Source: Chryseobacterium lathyri
GTDB taxonomy: Bacteria; Bacteroidota; Bacteroidia; Flavobacteriales; Weeksellaceae
Assembly (NCBI RefSeq): GCF_030812195.1
Contig: NZ_JAUSSF010000003.1
Location: 744,001-808,000, forward strand
Direction: 5' to 3'
Length of the DNA: 64,000 nt
Shown here piece after piece: positions 51,896 to 61,845 of this stretch. Positions within the stretch are counted from its first letter, which is position 1; every line of letters begins with the position of its first letter. The notes under the pieces were generated by a model. That model saw only the letters and a program-made list of their open reading frames with translations. It ran no database searches and was not told the origin of the DNA. Position numbers and translations under genes: made by a program.

Positions 51896-52546
51896 TTAGA
51901 CAGGTCTAACATTTTCATTTACAAGGATTTTGATTCCTTCTTTGGTCTGAAGAATTTCGCCTTCGTTTTCAATCTTTTTCAAAACCCTGCTTACAACCTC
52001 TCTGGAAGTGCCCAAATTGTTGGCTATTTCACGATGCGTGATCTTTAAAGGGTTGTTTCCGGTAGCTGAAATCTGCTGACGGATATAGTTCAAAACTCTT
52101 TTATCGAGCCTGTGAAATACGGCATCATTCACCATATTCATTATATCTGAGAAACGTCTATCATATTCATGATAAAATACCCTGTTGAGCTCAGGAAAAC
52201 GGATCAGCCAACCATGGATAACAGAAACAGGAATCAGGATCACTTCAGATTCTTCTTCTGCAACAGCATATACCCTGCTTGTATAATCTGTAAAAATGGA
52301 TGAAAAAGTCATCAGGCAGCTGTCATTGGGTTTAATATAGTAGTAAATCAGTTCTCTACCATCATTGAGGGTAAAGACTTTTATAGACCCTTTAATGAGA
52401 AAAGGAACATATTTATTTTTTTGTCCTTCCCTGATAATTTCTGTTTTTGATTTTATTTCAGTAATAATCGCATTCGCATGCAGCTCATTTAAAAAATCAT
52501 CCCCCAAAAACCCAAATTTGCTAAGGATAAATTGGTTATTTATCAT
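51896..52546 (-). CDS. Crp/Fnr-family regulator next to the cytochrome operon
   Basis: 216 residues. Beta-roll sensor about 18-125 (FLIKGSIKVFTLNDGRELIYYYIKPNDSCLMTF), dimer helix, and a helix-turn-helix REIANNLGTSREVVSRVLKKIE at about 170-192 with the E-V-V-S-R recognition pattern shared by FNR and CRP. Only one Cys in the sensor, so it is not an iron-sulfur FNR; a haem, cAMP-like ligand or no ligand is possible. Positioned directly before the DUF5777 operon on the same strand; own -7 element TATATTTG at 52576-52569 (minus strand). Confidence 0.92.
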   Translation of the reverse strand: MINNQFILSKFGFLGDDFLNELHANAIITEIKSKTEIIREGQKNKYVPFLIKGSIKVFTLNDGRELIYYYIKPNDSCLMTFSSIFTDYTSRVYAVAEEESEVILIPVSVIHGWLIRFPELNRVFYHEYDRRFSDIMNMVNDAVFHRLDKRVLNYIRQQISATGNNPLKITHREIANNLGTSREVVSRVLKKIENEGEILQTKEGIKILVNENVRPV

Positions 52547-52595
52547 ATCTTCTATATTGTTTTCAAAGCAAATATATAAAATTGGCTAATTGATA

Positions 52596-52631
52596 TTATC
52601 AGAAAAAAAATATTCTTTAATTATCTGATAA
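52596..52631. promoter_or_regulatory. TTATCAG/CTGATAA inverted repeat upstream of the Crp/Fnr gene
   Basis: TTATCAG (52596-52602) and CTGATAA (52625-52631) are perfect inverted arms, and TTATCTGATAA (52621-52631) is itself a palindrome of the same type as the box before the DUF5777 operon. It lies 20-62 bases beyond the -7 element, suiting autoregulation. Confidence 0.55.
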
Positions 52632-52745
52632 AAACTTAACAGTTTATTGATAAATAAATATTAAACAAAAATGATGATCCAGCTTAAACTGTGGTTCAAA
52701 TTCCGGTTTTCTTTTTTTCAGTTTTCAACTATATATGGGAATAAA

Positions 52746-52772
52746 AAATGCCTCAAATAAATTTGAGGCATT
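52746..52772 (-). terminator. Terminator of the rpoBC-DUF3467 unit
   Basis: AATGCCTCAAAT (52747-52758) and ATTTGAGGCATT (52761-52772) pair perfectly with a two-base AA loop, so the inner pairs probably open; on the minus strand the stem runs into a T-run. Confidence 0.85.
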
Positions 52773-52794
52773 CTTATGTATTGTAAGAAATATC

Positions 52795-53100
52795 TTAAGC
52801 TTGTACGTTGTTCCCACCTAATACGAAAGGCTCAACTTCTTTGATTTCTCCAAATTGCTGCTCGTAGTTAGTGATGTTTTGTTGAAGAGCAGAAAGTACT
52901 CTCTTAGCGTGAAGTGGAGCAAGAATGATTCTTGATCTTACTTTAGCCTGTTGTACACCTGGCATTAATTGGATGAAATCTACAACGAATTCAGATGGAG
53001 AGTGGTTTACCAATGCTAAGTTAGCATATACTCCAGCAGCTACCATTTCGTTTAATTCGATGTTGATGTTTCCATCTTGAGGATTTTGATTGTTGTCCAT
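52795..53100 (-). CDS. DUF3467 family protein
   Basis: 101 residues. ELNEMVAAGVYANLALVNHSPSEFVVDFIQLMPGVQQAKVRSRIILAPLHAKRVLSALQQNI is the complete DUF3467 domain, a small soluble family of unknown function. It follows rpoC by 87 bases on the same strand, an association conserved in Bacteroidota, so a role close to transcription is suspected but unproven. Terminator at 52746 closes the unit. Confidence 0.92.
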   Translation of the reverse strand: MDNNQNPQDGNINIELNEMVAAGVYANLALVNHSPSEFVVDFIQLMPGVQQAKVRSRIILAPLHAKRVLSALQQNITNYEQQFGEIKEVEPFVLGGNNVQA

Positions 53101-53187
53101 TGTTATAAATTATGTTTTTTAAATTCGAAATTTGAGATTGTGAAAATATAAAAATAAATCCAAACCTCAAATTTCAAATCATTAATT

Positions 53188-56100
53188 TTAGTTAAGGTCT
53201 TCAAATTCTTTTTTAGAACCTACAATTACATTCTGGTATTCTTTAAGACCTGTACCTGCAGGGATTCTGTGTCCTACAATTACATTTTCTTTAAGGCCAC
53301 TTAAGAAGTCTACTTTACCAGCAACAGCTGCTTCGTTCAGAACTTTAGTAGTTTCCTGGAATGATGCTGCAGACATGAATGACTTAGTCTGAAGAGCTGC
53401 TCTTGTAATACCCTGCAATACAGGCGTTGCTGTAGCAGGAAGTGCTTCTCTTACTTCAACTAAAGCCTGATCTTCACGCTTCAACTTAGAGTTTTCATCT
53501 CTTAATTCTCTTGCAGTAATCATCTGACCTGGCTTGAATTCTTTAGAATCACCAGCTTCAACTACTACTTTAAGACCGAATACCCTGTTGTTTTCTTCCA
53601 GGAAGTCAAATTTATGTTCTAGTGCACCTTCAAGGAACTGAGTATCACCTCCATCTACGATAGATACTTTTGTCATCATCTGTCTTACGATGATTTCGAA
53701 ATGCTTATCGTCTATTTTTACCCCCTGAAGACGGTAAACTTCCTGAATTTCATTTACTAAATATTCCTGAACTGCAGTTGGGCCTTTGATTCTTAAGATA
53801 TCATCCGGTGTGATTGAACCGTCAGAAAGTGGCGAACCAGCTCTTACGAAGTCATTCTCCTGAACAAGGATCTGGTTGGAAAGTTTTACAAGATAAATCT
53901 TTCTTTCGCCAGTTTTAGCTTCAACAATAAGTTCACGGTTACCTCTCTTGATTTTTCCGTAAGAAACTACCCCATCGATTTCAGTAACAACCGCCGGGTT
54001 TGAAGGGTTTCTTGCTTCGAATAATTCGGTAACTCTCGGAAGACCTCCGGTGATATCCCCTGCTTTTGCAGATTTTCTTGGGATCTTGATCAAGACTTTA
54101 CCAGCCTTAATTTTTTCACCATCGTTTACCATTAAGTGGGCTCCTACCGGTAAGTTGTAACCTTTCTGCTCAACTCCTTTAGAATCTACCACTTTCAGAG
54201 TAGGTACGGCTTTCTTATTTCTGGATTCAGAGATTACTTTCTCTTCGAATCCTGTTTGTTCATCAATTTCAAGCTGGAATGAAATACCCTGGATGATATC
54301 CTCGTATTCTACTTTACCAGCAGTTTCAGCAATAATTACCGCGTTATACGGATCCCATTTTGCAATAAGATCACCTTTCTTCACTTTATCACCGGATTTA
54401 ACTACTAACTGGGAACCGTAAGGTACGTTAGTAATCATTAATGGTGTTCTCTGCTCATTATCGGTAACCAATCTGAATTCTGTTGTACGGGAAACTACCA
54501 CTTCTGCAGTATTACCGTTTTCATCTTCAGAAGTAATTGTTCTTACTTCGTCCAATTCTACGATACCGTCTCTTCTTGCAACAATAGATGGGTTTTCTGA
54601 AACGTTCGTGGATACACCCCCTTGGTGGAAGGTTCTCAACGTAAGCTGAGTACCAGGCTCCCCAATGGACTGTGCAGCAATTACACCTACTGCTTCACCC
54701 ATATGAATCATTTTACCTGTTGCTAAGTTTCTACCGTAACATTTCGCACAGATCCCTTTCTTAGTTTCACAAGTAAGTGGAGAACGAACTTCCACAAATT
54801 CCAGTCCGGCTGCTTCAATTCTCTTGGCTAATGCTTCATTAATTACCTGATCTGCCTCAGCGATTAACTCGTCTGTTTCAGGATCATAGATGTTATGAAG
54901 AGAAACTCTACCTAAGATTCTTTCGGAGATCTTTTCAACGATCTCGTCATTCTTCTTCAGTGCAGTAACTTCAGTACCTCTTAAAGTACCACAGTCGTCC
55001 TCGGTAACGATAACGTCCTGAGCAACGTCTACCAATCTTCTTGTTAAGTAACCGGCATCGGCTGTTTTAAGAGCGGTATCCGCAAGACCTTTACGGGCAC
55101 CGTGAGTAGAGATAAAGTACTCAAGGATGGAAAGACCTTCTTTAAAGTTTGCCAGGATCGGGTTTTCAATAATTTCCGCACCGGTAGAACCAGCTTTCTG
55201 CGGTTTTGCCATCAAACCTCTCATCCCTGATAACTGACGGATCTGTTCTTTGGAACCCCTCGCACCAGAATCAAGCATCATATATACAGAGTTGAATCCA
55301 CCTTGATCGGTTTTCATTCTACCCATGATCATTTCAGTTAATCCGGCGTTGGTGTTTGTCCAAACGTCAATTACCTGGTTATAACGTTCTGTATCTGTAA
55401 TCAGACCCATGTTATAGTTGGCTCTAATTTCGTCAACAGTTTCAATAGATGTAGCAATCATTTTCTTTTTCTCAACGGGAACAACGATGTCACCTAATGA
55501 GAATGAAAGACCTCCTTTGAATGCATTTGAATATCCTAAATCTTTCATTGCATCTAGGAACTTCACAGTTGTAGGGAAATCTGTATCAGCAAGTACTTTA
55601 CCAATAACATTTCTTAATGATTTCTTAGTAAGAAGTTCATTAATATATCCTGACTGCTTAGGCACGATCTGGTTGAATAAGATTCTACCTACAGAAGTTT
55701 CGATCAATTTTGTTGTAATTTGACCATCTTCTTTAACTGGCAGTCTACATCTTACCTTAGCGTTTAATGAAACTCTACCTTCAGCATAAGCGATTTCCGC
55801 TTCTTCCGGAGAATAGAATGCTAAACCTTCTCCTAAAACTTTTTTCTCCTCCGTAGAACTTAATTCTTTGGTCATGAAATAAAGACCAAGAACCATGTCC
55901 TGAGAAGGTACGGTAATAGGAGAACCGTTTGCAGGGTTCAGGATGTTCTGAGAACCTAGCATCAATAACTGAGCTTCAAGGATCGCTTCAGGGCCTAACG
56001 GTAAGTGTACCGCCATCTGGTCACCATCGAAATCGGCGTTGAATGCTGTTGTTACCAACGGGTGAAGCTGAATAGCCTTACCTTCGATCATCTTAGGCTG

Positions 56101-57453
56101 GAATGCCTGGATACCCAGTCTGTGAAGAGTAGGTGCTCTGTTCAGTAGAACAGGGTGACCTTTCATCACGTTTTCAAGGATATCATATACTACAGGCTCT
56201 TTTCTGTCGATGATTCTCTTTGCAGATTTCACAGTTTTTACAATACCTCTTTCAATCAGTTTTCTGATGATGAACGGCTTGTAAAGCTCTGCTGCCATAT
56301 CTTTAGGAATACCGCATTCGTGAAGCTGTAAGTTTGGACCTACAACAATTACGGAACGCGCAGAGTAGTCAACCCTTTTCCCTAGTAAGTTCTGACGGAA
56401 ACGACCCTGCTTACCTTTCAATGAATCAGAAAGTGATTTCAATGGTCTGTTTGATTCAGATTTTACAGCAGAAGATTTTCTTGTATTATCGAATAATGAA
56501 TCTACTGATTCCTGAAGCATACGCTTCTCGTTTCTCAAGATTACTTCCGGAGCTTTGATCTCCAATAGTCTTTTCAGACGGTTGTTTCTGATAATAACTC
56601 TTCTGTAAAGGTCATTTAAGTCAGAAGTTGCAAAACGTCCTCCATCCAACGGAACCAATGGTCTCAGCTCTGGTGGTATTACAGGAAGCACACGCATAAT
56701 CATCCACTCCGGTCTGTTGATCATTCTTGTATTGGCACCTCTTAATGCCTCTACAACGTTCAATCTTTTAAGAGCTTCAGTTCTTCTTTGCTTGGAACCT
56801 TCATTGTGAGCTTTGTGTCTTAAATCGAAAGACAATGCATCAAGATCGATTCTTTTTAACAGATCTTCAACAGCTTCAGCACCCATTCTGGCGATGAATT
56901 TGTTTGGATCGGAATCATCAAGATACTGGTTTTCCACAGGAAGAGTTTCCATGATGTCAAGGTACTCTTCTTCTGTAAGGAACTCCATGTTATCGAAGTC
57001 GGAACCGTCTAATTTTTTAGCAATACCCTGCTGAATCACTACATATCTTTCGTAGTAGATGATCATGTCTAATTTCTTAGAGGGAATTCCTAAAAGGTAA
57101 CCGATCTTATTCGGTAATGAACGGAAATACCAGATGTGCGCGATAGGCACTACAAGGTTGATGTGTCCGATTCTCTCTCTTCTTACTTTTTTCTCAGTAA
57201 CTTCTACTCCACAACGGTCACAAACGATCCCTTTGTAACGAATTCTCTTGTATTTACCACAAGCACATTCGTAATCCTTTACCGGACCAAAGATTTTTTC
57301 ACAGAACAAACCGTCTCTTTCAGGTTTGTGTGTTCTGTAGTTAATAGTTTCCGGCTTTAAGACTTCCCCTCTTGATTCCTGAAGAATCGATTCTGGTGAA
57401 GCTAAACCGATGGTTATTTTATTAAATCTACTTGATTTATTTTTATTTGACAT
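53188..57453 (-). CDS. rpoC: RNA polymerase beta' subunit
   Basis: 1421 residues, the usual Bacteroidota length. The N-terminal zinc site (CACGKYKRIRYKGIVCDRCGVEV, about 60-82), catalytic NADFDGDQM (three Asp binding Mg2+), the bridge helix and trigger loop region (GSTGAEIIENPILANFKEGLSILEYFISTHGARKGLADTALKTADAGYLTRRLVDVAQD), and the second zinc site CETKKGICAKCYG are intact. It forms the catalytic core with RpoB. 111 bases after rpoB, followed by DUF3467. Confidence 0.99.
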   Translation of the reverse strand: MSNKNKSSRFNKITIGLASPESILQESRGEVLKPETINYRTHKPERDGLFCEKIFGPVKDYECACGKYKRIRYKGIVCDRCGVEVTEKKVRRERIGHINLVVPIAHIWYFRSLPNKIGYLLGIPSKKLDMIIYYERYVVIQQGIAKKLDGSDFDNMEFLTEEEYLDIMETLPVENQYLDDSDPNKFIARMGAEAVEDLLKRIDLDALSFDLRHKAHNEGSKQRRTEALKRLNVVEALRGANTRMINRPEWMIMRVLPVIPPELRPLVPLDGGRFATSDLNDLYRRVIIRNNRLKRLLEIKAPEVILRNEKRMLQESVDSLFDNTRKSSAVKSESNRPLKSLSDSLKGKQGRFRQNLLGKRVDYSARSVIVVGPNLQLHECGIPKDMAAELYKPFIIRKLIERGIVKTVKSAKRIIDRKEPVVYDILENVMKGHPVLLNRAPTLHRLGIQAFQPKMIEGKAIQLHPLVTTAFNADFDGDQMAVHLPLGPEAILEAQLLMLGSQNILNPANGSPITVPSQDMVLGLYFMTKELSSTEEKKVLGEGLAFYSPEEAEIAYAEGRVSLNAKVRCRLPVKEDGQITTKLIETSVGRILFNQIVPKQSGYINELLTKKSLRNVIGKVLADTDFPTTVKFLDAMKDLGYSNAFKGGLSFSLGDIVVPVEKKKMIATSIETVDEIRANYNMGLITDTERYNQVIDVWTNTNAGLTEMIMGRMKTDQGGFNSVYMMLDSGARGSKEQIRQLSGMRGLMAKPQKAGSTGAEIIENPILANFKEGLSILEYFISTHGARKGLADTALKTADAGYLTRRLVDVAQDVIVTEDDCGTLRGTEVTALKKNDEIVEKISERILGRVSLHNIYDPETDELIAEADQVINEALAKRIEAAGLEFVEVRSPLTCETKKGICAKCYGRNLATGKMIHMGEAVGVIAAQSIGEPGTQLTLRTFHQGGVSTNVSENPSIVARRDGIVELDEVRTITSEDENGNTAEVVVSRTTEFRLVTDNEQRTPLMITNVPYGSQLVVKSGDKVKKGDLIAKWDPYNAVIIAETAGKVEYEDIIQGISFQLEIDEQTGFEEKVISESRNKKAVPTLKVVDSKGVEQKGYNLPVGAHLMVNDGEKIKAGKVLIKIPRKSAKAGDITGGLPRVTELFEARNPSNPAVVTEIDGVVSYGKIKRGNRELIVEAKTGERKIYLVKLSNQILVQENDFVRAGSPLSDGSITPDDILRIKGPTAVQEYLVNEIQEVYRLQGVKIDDKHFEIIVRQMMTKVSIVDGGDTQFLEGALEHKFDFLEENNRVFGLKVVVEAGDSKEFKPGQMITARELRDENSKLKREDQALVEVREALPATATPVLQGITRAALQTKSFMSAASFQETTKVLNEAAVAGKVDFLSGLKENVIVGHRIPAGTGLKEYQNVIVGSKKEFEDLN

Positions 57454-57564
57454 AATTTAATTTTTGATTAAAAGATTAAAAGATTGAAAGATTTAAAATC
57501 ACTTTCGCTCTTATCATCTCAGAGTTAATTAATTCTTTAATTTTTTAATAATTAAATCTTTTAA

Positions 57565-60500
57565 TTACTCCTCCAATCTTACATCAAGTCCAAGTCCTTG
57601 TAACTCGTGAAGTAATACGTTGAATGATTCCGGAATACCTGGTTCAGGCATCGATTCACCTTTTGCAATTGCTTCATAAGTTTTTGCTCTACCAATCACG
57701 TCATCCGACTTCACAGTCAGAATCTCTCTCAAGATATTTGATGCTCCGAATGCTTCAAGAGCCCAAACCTCCATCTCTCCGAATCTCTGACCTCCGAACT
57801 GAGCTTTACCTCCTAACGGCTGCTGAGTAATCAATGAGTAAGGACCAATAGAACGTGCATGCATCTTATCATCAACCATGTGTCCTAGTTTCAGCATATA
57901 AATAATACCTACTGTAGCCGGCTGAGTAAATCTTTCTCCGGTACCACCATCATAAAGGTGAGTGTTACCGAATTTAGGAAGACCAGCTTTTTCTGTATAT
58001 TCAGTGATCTGATCCAGACTTGCCCCATCAAAAATTGGTGTAGCGAACTTCATTCCCAGTTTCTGACCAGCCCATCCAAGAACTGTTTCATAGATCTGTC
58101 CGATGTTCATACGGGAAGGTACCCCTAGTGGATTTAATACGATATCTACCGGTGTTCCGTCTTCAAGGAATGGCATATCTTCTTCACGAACGATTCTTGA
58201 AACGATACCTTTGTTACCGTGACGTCCTGCCATTTTATCCCCTACATTCAACTTACGTTTTTTAGCGATATATACTTTAGCCAGCTTCATGATCCCTGCA
58301 GGAAGCTCATCTCCGATAGAAATAGCAAATTTCTCACGGTTTTTAACGCCCTGAATATCGTTGAACTTGATTTTATAGTTATGAATTAATTGTTTTACCA
58401 ATTCATTCTTATCATTATCTACAGTCCAGTCTGCACCGCTTACATTAACGTAATCTTCAACTGAAGTCAATAATTTATGAGTGAATTTCACACCTTTACC
58501 GATGATTTCTTCATCAAGGTCGTTGGTAACTCCCTGAGAAGTTTTACCACCTACCAGTGTATTTAATTTTTCAATTAAAGTGTTTCTTAACTCATCAAAC
58601 TTAGCCTTGTAAGTGTTTTCAATTTCTTCAAGTTTAAGTTTTTCTTCAGTTCTTTTCTTTTTATCTTTAATGTTTCTGGAGAACAGTTTTTTGTTGATCA
58701 CAACTCCTCTTAGTGAAGAATCCGCTTTTAATGAAGCGTCTTTTACATCACCGGCTTTGTCACCAAAAATTGCTCTAAGAAGTTTCTCTTCCGGAGTTGG
58801 GTCAGATTCACCTTTTGGAGTAATCTTACCGATCATAATATCACCAGGCTTCACTTCAGCACCGATTCTGATCATACCATTCTCGTCAAGATCTTTAGTT
58901 GCTTCTTCAGAAACGTTAGGAATATCTGCTGTCAATTCTTCCATACCAAGTTTGGTATCACGAACTTCAAGTGAATATTCATCTACGTGGATTGAAGTAA
59001 ACCAGTCTTCACGTACAACTTTTTCGTTGATTACGATTGCATCCTCAAAGTTGTATCCTTTCCAAGGCATGAAGGCTACCACTAAGTTTCTACCAAGAGC
59101 TAATTCTCCGTTTTCAGTAGCATAGCCGTCACAAAGCACCTGTCCTTTCTGCACTGTTTCACCTACTCTTACGTTTGGTCTAAGTGTAATCGTTGTACTC
59201 TGGTTGGTTTTTCTGAACTTAGTAAGGTGGTATGTTTTAGTGGCAGACTCGAATTGTACTAAATCTTCGTCAGCACTTCTTTCATATTTGATGGTAATTT
59301 TATCAGCATCTACGTATTCTACAACACCTGTACCTTCTGCATTGATCAAGATTCTTGAATCTTTAGCAACCTGCTGTTCCAGACCTGTACCAACGATTGG
59401 AGCTTGTGGCTTCAATAAAGGAACAGCCTGACGCATCATGTTTGATCCCATCAATGCACGGTTTGCATCATCATGTTCCAGGAATGGAATTAATGAAGCT
59501 GAAATACCGGAAATTTGGTTTGGCGCAACGTCGATAAGGTTAACCTGAGAAGGTTCAACTACCGGATAGTCACCATCCAATCTTGCGATAATTCTGTCTG
59601 TTAAGAATTCTCCGCCATCGTTCAACTCTACGTTAGCCTGAGCAATTACTTTATCTTCTTCGTCTTCTGCATTAAGATAAATAGGATCTGCATTAAGATC
59701 TACTTTACTGTTTTCTACTTTTCTGTATGGTGTTTCAATGAAACCTAAGGTATTGATTTTAGCATAAATACCTAAAGATGAAATCAAACCAATGTTTGGT
59801 CCTTCCGGAGTTTCAATCGGACAAATTCTTCCGTAATGGGTATGGTGAACGTCACGAACCTCGAAACCTGCTCTTTCTCTTGATAGACCACCAGGCCCTA
59901 GTGCAGAAAGTCTACGCTTGTGCGTGATCTCTGAAAGCGGGTTAGTCTGGTCCATGAACTGAGAAAGCTGGTTGGTACCGAAGAACGAGTTAATTACCGA
60001 TGTTAATGTTTTAGCATTTACAAGATCAAGTGGAGTAAAGATTTCGTTATCTCTAACGTTCATTCTTTCTTTGATTGTTCTTGCAATTCTTGAAAGACCT
60101 ACACCGAACTGCCCGGCCAATTGCTCTCCAACAGTTTTAATTCTTCTGTTTGACAAGTGGTCAATATCATCAACCTCAGCTTTAGAGTTCACAAGCTCGA
60201 TCAAGTGTCTTACGATAGCAATGATATCTTCTTTTGTAAGAACCTCAGTTGTAGTAGGAATGTTAAGACCTAACTTTTTGTTCAGTCTGTAACGTCCAAC
60301 TTCACCAAGTGAATATCTTTGTTCGGAGAAGAACAATTTCTCAATGATTCCTCTTGCTGTTTCCTCATCTGGCGGATCTGCATTTCTTAACTGACGGTAG
60401 ATGTACTCTACAGCTTCTTTTTCAGAGTTTGTAGGGTCTTTCTGTAATGTATTCTGGATGATAGAGAATTCATTGCTGTTTTCTTTGTGAATCAGGATAG

Positions 60501-61386
60501 ATTTCACACCAGCATCAAGAATAAGATCTAAATGTTCTTTTTCAAGAATTGTTTCTCTGTCCAGGATGATTTCGTTTCTTTCGATAGAAACTACTTCACC
60601 TGTATCTTCGTCTACGAAATCTTCGAACCAAGTGTTCAATACTCTCGCAGCCAATGTTCTTCCTTCTACTTTCTTAAGGGCAGCTTTAGAAACTTTCACT
60701 TCTTCAGCAAGGTCAAAGATCTGAAGGATATCCTTATCAGATTCATAACCGATCGCTCTTAAAAGGGTAGTTAATGGTAACTTTTTCTTACGGTCGATAT
60801 ACGCGTACATTACGCTATTGATATCTGTCGTAAATTCCATCCAAGATCCTTTGAAAGGGATAATTCTTGAATAATACAGTTTAGTTCCGTTTGCGTGGTA
60901 AGTCTGTCCGAAGAATACACCAGGTGAACGGTGAAGCTGCGTAACAATAACTCTCTCTGCACCATTGATGATGAAAGATCCACTAGGCGTCATATAAGGA
61001 ACCGGGCCTAAATACACATCCTGAACCACAGTCTGGAAATCCTCGTGCTCAGGGTCTGTACAATACAATTTAAGTCTTGCTTTAAGAGGGACTGAATACG
61101 TCAATCCTCTTTCCACACACTCGTTAATTGAATAACGTGGAGAATCTACCAGATAATCAAGGAATTCCAATACGAACTGATTTCTAGAATCGGTGATCGG
61201 GAAGTTTTCCTGGAAGGTTCTGTATAAACCTTCGTCTGTTCTGTCTTCTGGAAGGGTATCAAGCTGGAAAAAATCTCTGAAAGACTCAAGCTGGATGTCC
61301 AGGAAGTCCGGAGTGATGATTTTTCCTTTAGCTGATGAGAAGTTAATTCTCTGATTCCCCCTTGTAGTTGCTGTTGTTTTACTCAT
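57565..61386 (-). CDS. rpoB: RNA polymerase beta subunit
   Basis: 1273 residues. The rifampicin-binding cluster reads QLSQFMDQTNPLSEITHKRRLSALGP, keeping the E. coli-type residues D516, H526 and S531 (by alignment), so the allele is wild type for rifamycin binding. The conserved catalytic-core blocks EVRDVHHTHYGRICPIETPEGPNIGL, GDKMAGRHGNKG and PLGGKAQFGGQRFGEMEVWALEA are present. Transcribed from its own promoter at 61723-61754 with a long leader; rplJ-rplL are not upstream within the window. Confidence 0.99.
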   Translation of the reverse strand: MSKTTATTRGNQRINFSSAKGKIITPDFLDIQLESFRDFFQLDTLPEDRTDEGLYRTFQENFPITDSRNQFVLEFLDYLVDSPRYSINECVERGLTYSVPLKARLKLYCTDPEHEDFQTVVQDVYLGPVPYMTPSGSFIINGAERVIVTQLHRSPGVFFGQTYHANGTKLYYSRIIPFKGSWMEFTTDINSVMYAYIDRKKKLPLTTLLRAIGYESDKDILQIFDLAEEVKVSKAALKKVEGRTLAARVLNTWFEDFVDEDTGEVVSIERNEIILDRETILEKEHLDLILDAGVKSILIHKENSNEFSIIQNTLQKDPTNSEKEAVEYIYRQLRNADPPDEETARGIIEKLFFSEQRYSLGEVGRYRLNKKLGLNIPTTTEVLTKEDIIAIVRHLIELVNSKAEVDDIDHLSNRRIKTVGEQLAGQFGVGLSRIARTIKERMNVRDNEIFTPLDLVNAKTLTSVINSFFGTNQLSQFMDQTNPLSEITHKRRLSALGPGGLSRERAGFEVRDVHHTHYGRICPIETPEGPNIGLISSLGIYAKINTLGFIETPYRKVENSKVDLNADPIYLNAEDEEDKVIAQANVELNDGGEFLTDRIIARLDGDYPVVEPSQVNLIDVAPNQISGISASLIPFLEHDDANRALMGSNMMRQAVPLLKPQAPIVGTGLEQQVAKDSRILINAEGTGVVEYVDADKITIKYERSADEDLVQFESATKTYHLTKFRKTNQSTTITLRPNVRVGETVQKGQVLCDGYATENGELALGRNLVVAFMPWKGYNFEDAIVINEKVVREDWFTSIHVDEYSLEVRDTKLGMEELTADIPNVSEEATKDLDENGMIRIGAEVKPGDIMIGKITPKGESDPTPEEKLLRAIFGDKAGDVKDASLKADSSLRGVVINKKLFSRNIKDKKKRTEEKLKLEEIENTYKAKFDELRNTLIEKLNTLVGGKTSQGVTNDLDEEIIGKGVKFTHKLLTSVEDYVNVSGADWTVDNDKNELVKQLIHNYKIKFNDIQGVKNREKFAISIGDELPAGIMKLAKVYIAKKRKLNVGDKMAGRHGNKGIVSRIVREEDMPFLEDGTPVDIVLNPLGVPSRMNIGQIYETVLGWAGQKLGMKFATPIFDGASLDQITEYTEKAGLPKFGNTHLYDGGTGERFTQPATVGIIYMLKLGHMVDDKMHARSIGPYSLITQQPLGGKAQFGGQRFGEMEVWALEAFGASNILREILTVKSDDVIGRAKTYEAIAKGESMPEPGIPESFNVLLHELQGLGLDVRLEE

Positions 61387-61716
61387 AAAACTTTTAAGAA
61401 AGGGTTAAAAAATATTTTGATTCATTAAAAAATATCAGAAGAAGACAAAAGAAAAAAGGTGAAAGGAAAAGAATATGTAAGAAAATTTTGGCGCAATCAT
61501 CGGTCTATTCTTTGTTCTTTTACTCTAAAAAATCTTTAATCTAACTTCTAACTGCAACGCTGGTATATCTTTTCACAGCGTAATGCAAAATATTTTCATT
61601 TACTTTTGAGGCAGAATTTGCCGCAGTGTCTATATATGAGAAACCTCCTTCATTATTTCATGAAAGAGCTGATTTCCAATATTTTATAGATTTACAAACA
61701 ATTATTCGCGCCAAAA
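61387..61716 (-). other. Long 5' leader of rpoB
   Basis: About 330 transcribed bases before the rpoB start. No convincing small gene. ACGCTG (61557-61562) and CAGCGT (61576-61581), extended by TGCA on both outer sides with a two-base bulge, form a hairpin that could be a leader-control structure. The stretch nearest the start is T-rich on this strand. Confidence 0.55.
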
Positions 61717-61722
61717 GAGGGA

Positions 61723-61754
61723 CAAAGGTACAAAATTTCATCCACACAGACAAA
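61723..61754 (-). promoter_or_regulatory. rpoB promoter
   Basis: TACCTTTG (61730-61723) as -7 and TTTG (61754-61751) as -33, with a 20-base spacer on the minus strand: a full match to the flavobacterial consensus TTTG-N(19-21)-TAnnTTTG. Confidence 0.75.
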
Positions 61755-61796
61755 TAAAACCTCTTCATTTTGAGATCGTTAAAACGTATCCAAATA

Positions 61797-61825
61797 AAAA
61801 AGGCCATCCCGCGGGACAGCCTTTT
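61797..61825 (-). terminator. Terminator of the large T9SS gene
   Basis: AAAAGGC and GCCTTTT form the outer stem, TCCC/GGGA the inner stem with two mismatched pairs between, followed on the minus strand by a T-run. It separates the T9SS gene from the rpoB promoter. Confidence 0.75.
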
Positions 61826-61845
61826 ATTATATTATAATTCCGAAA

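Noticed and set aside
58613..59125. 170-residue open frame on the plus strand inside rpoB
   Set aside because: It is an antisense frame of a highly conserved gene and shows no protein family features, as do the other antisense frames in groEL, rpoB and rpoC.
57751..60000. Rifampicin-resistance substitutions in rpoB
   Set aside because: The key residues in QLSQFMDQTNPLSEITHKRRLSALGP match the sensitive pattern.
61640..61772. 36-codon ORF on the minus strand starting MKRFYLSVW
   Set aside because: It overlaps the -33 and -7 elements of rpoB and has no ribosome binding site or family match.
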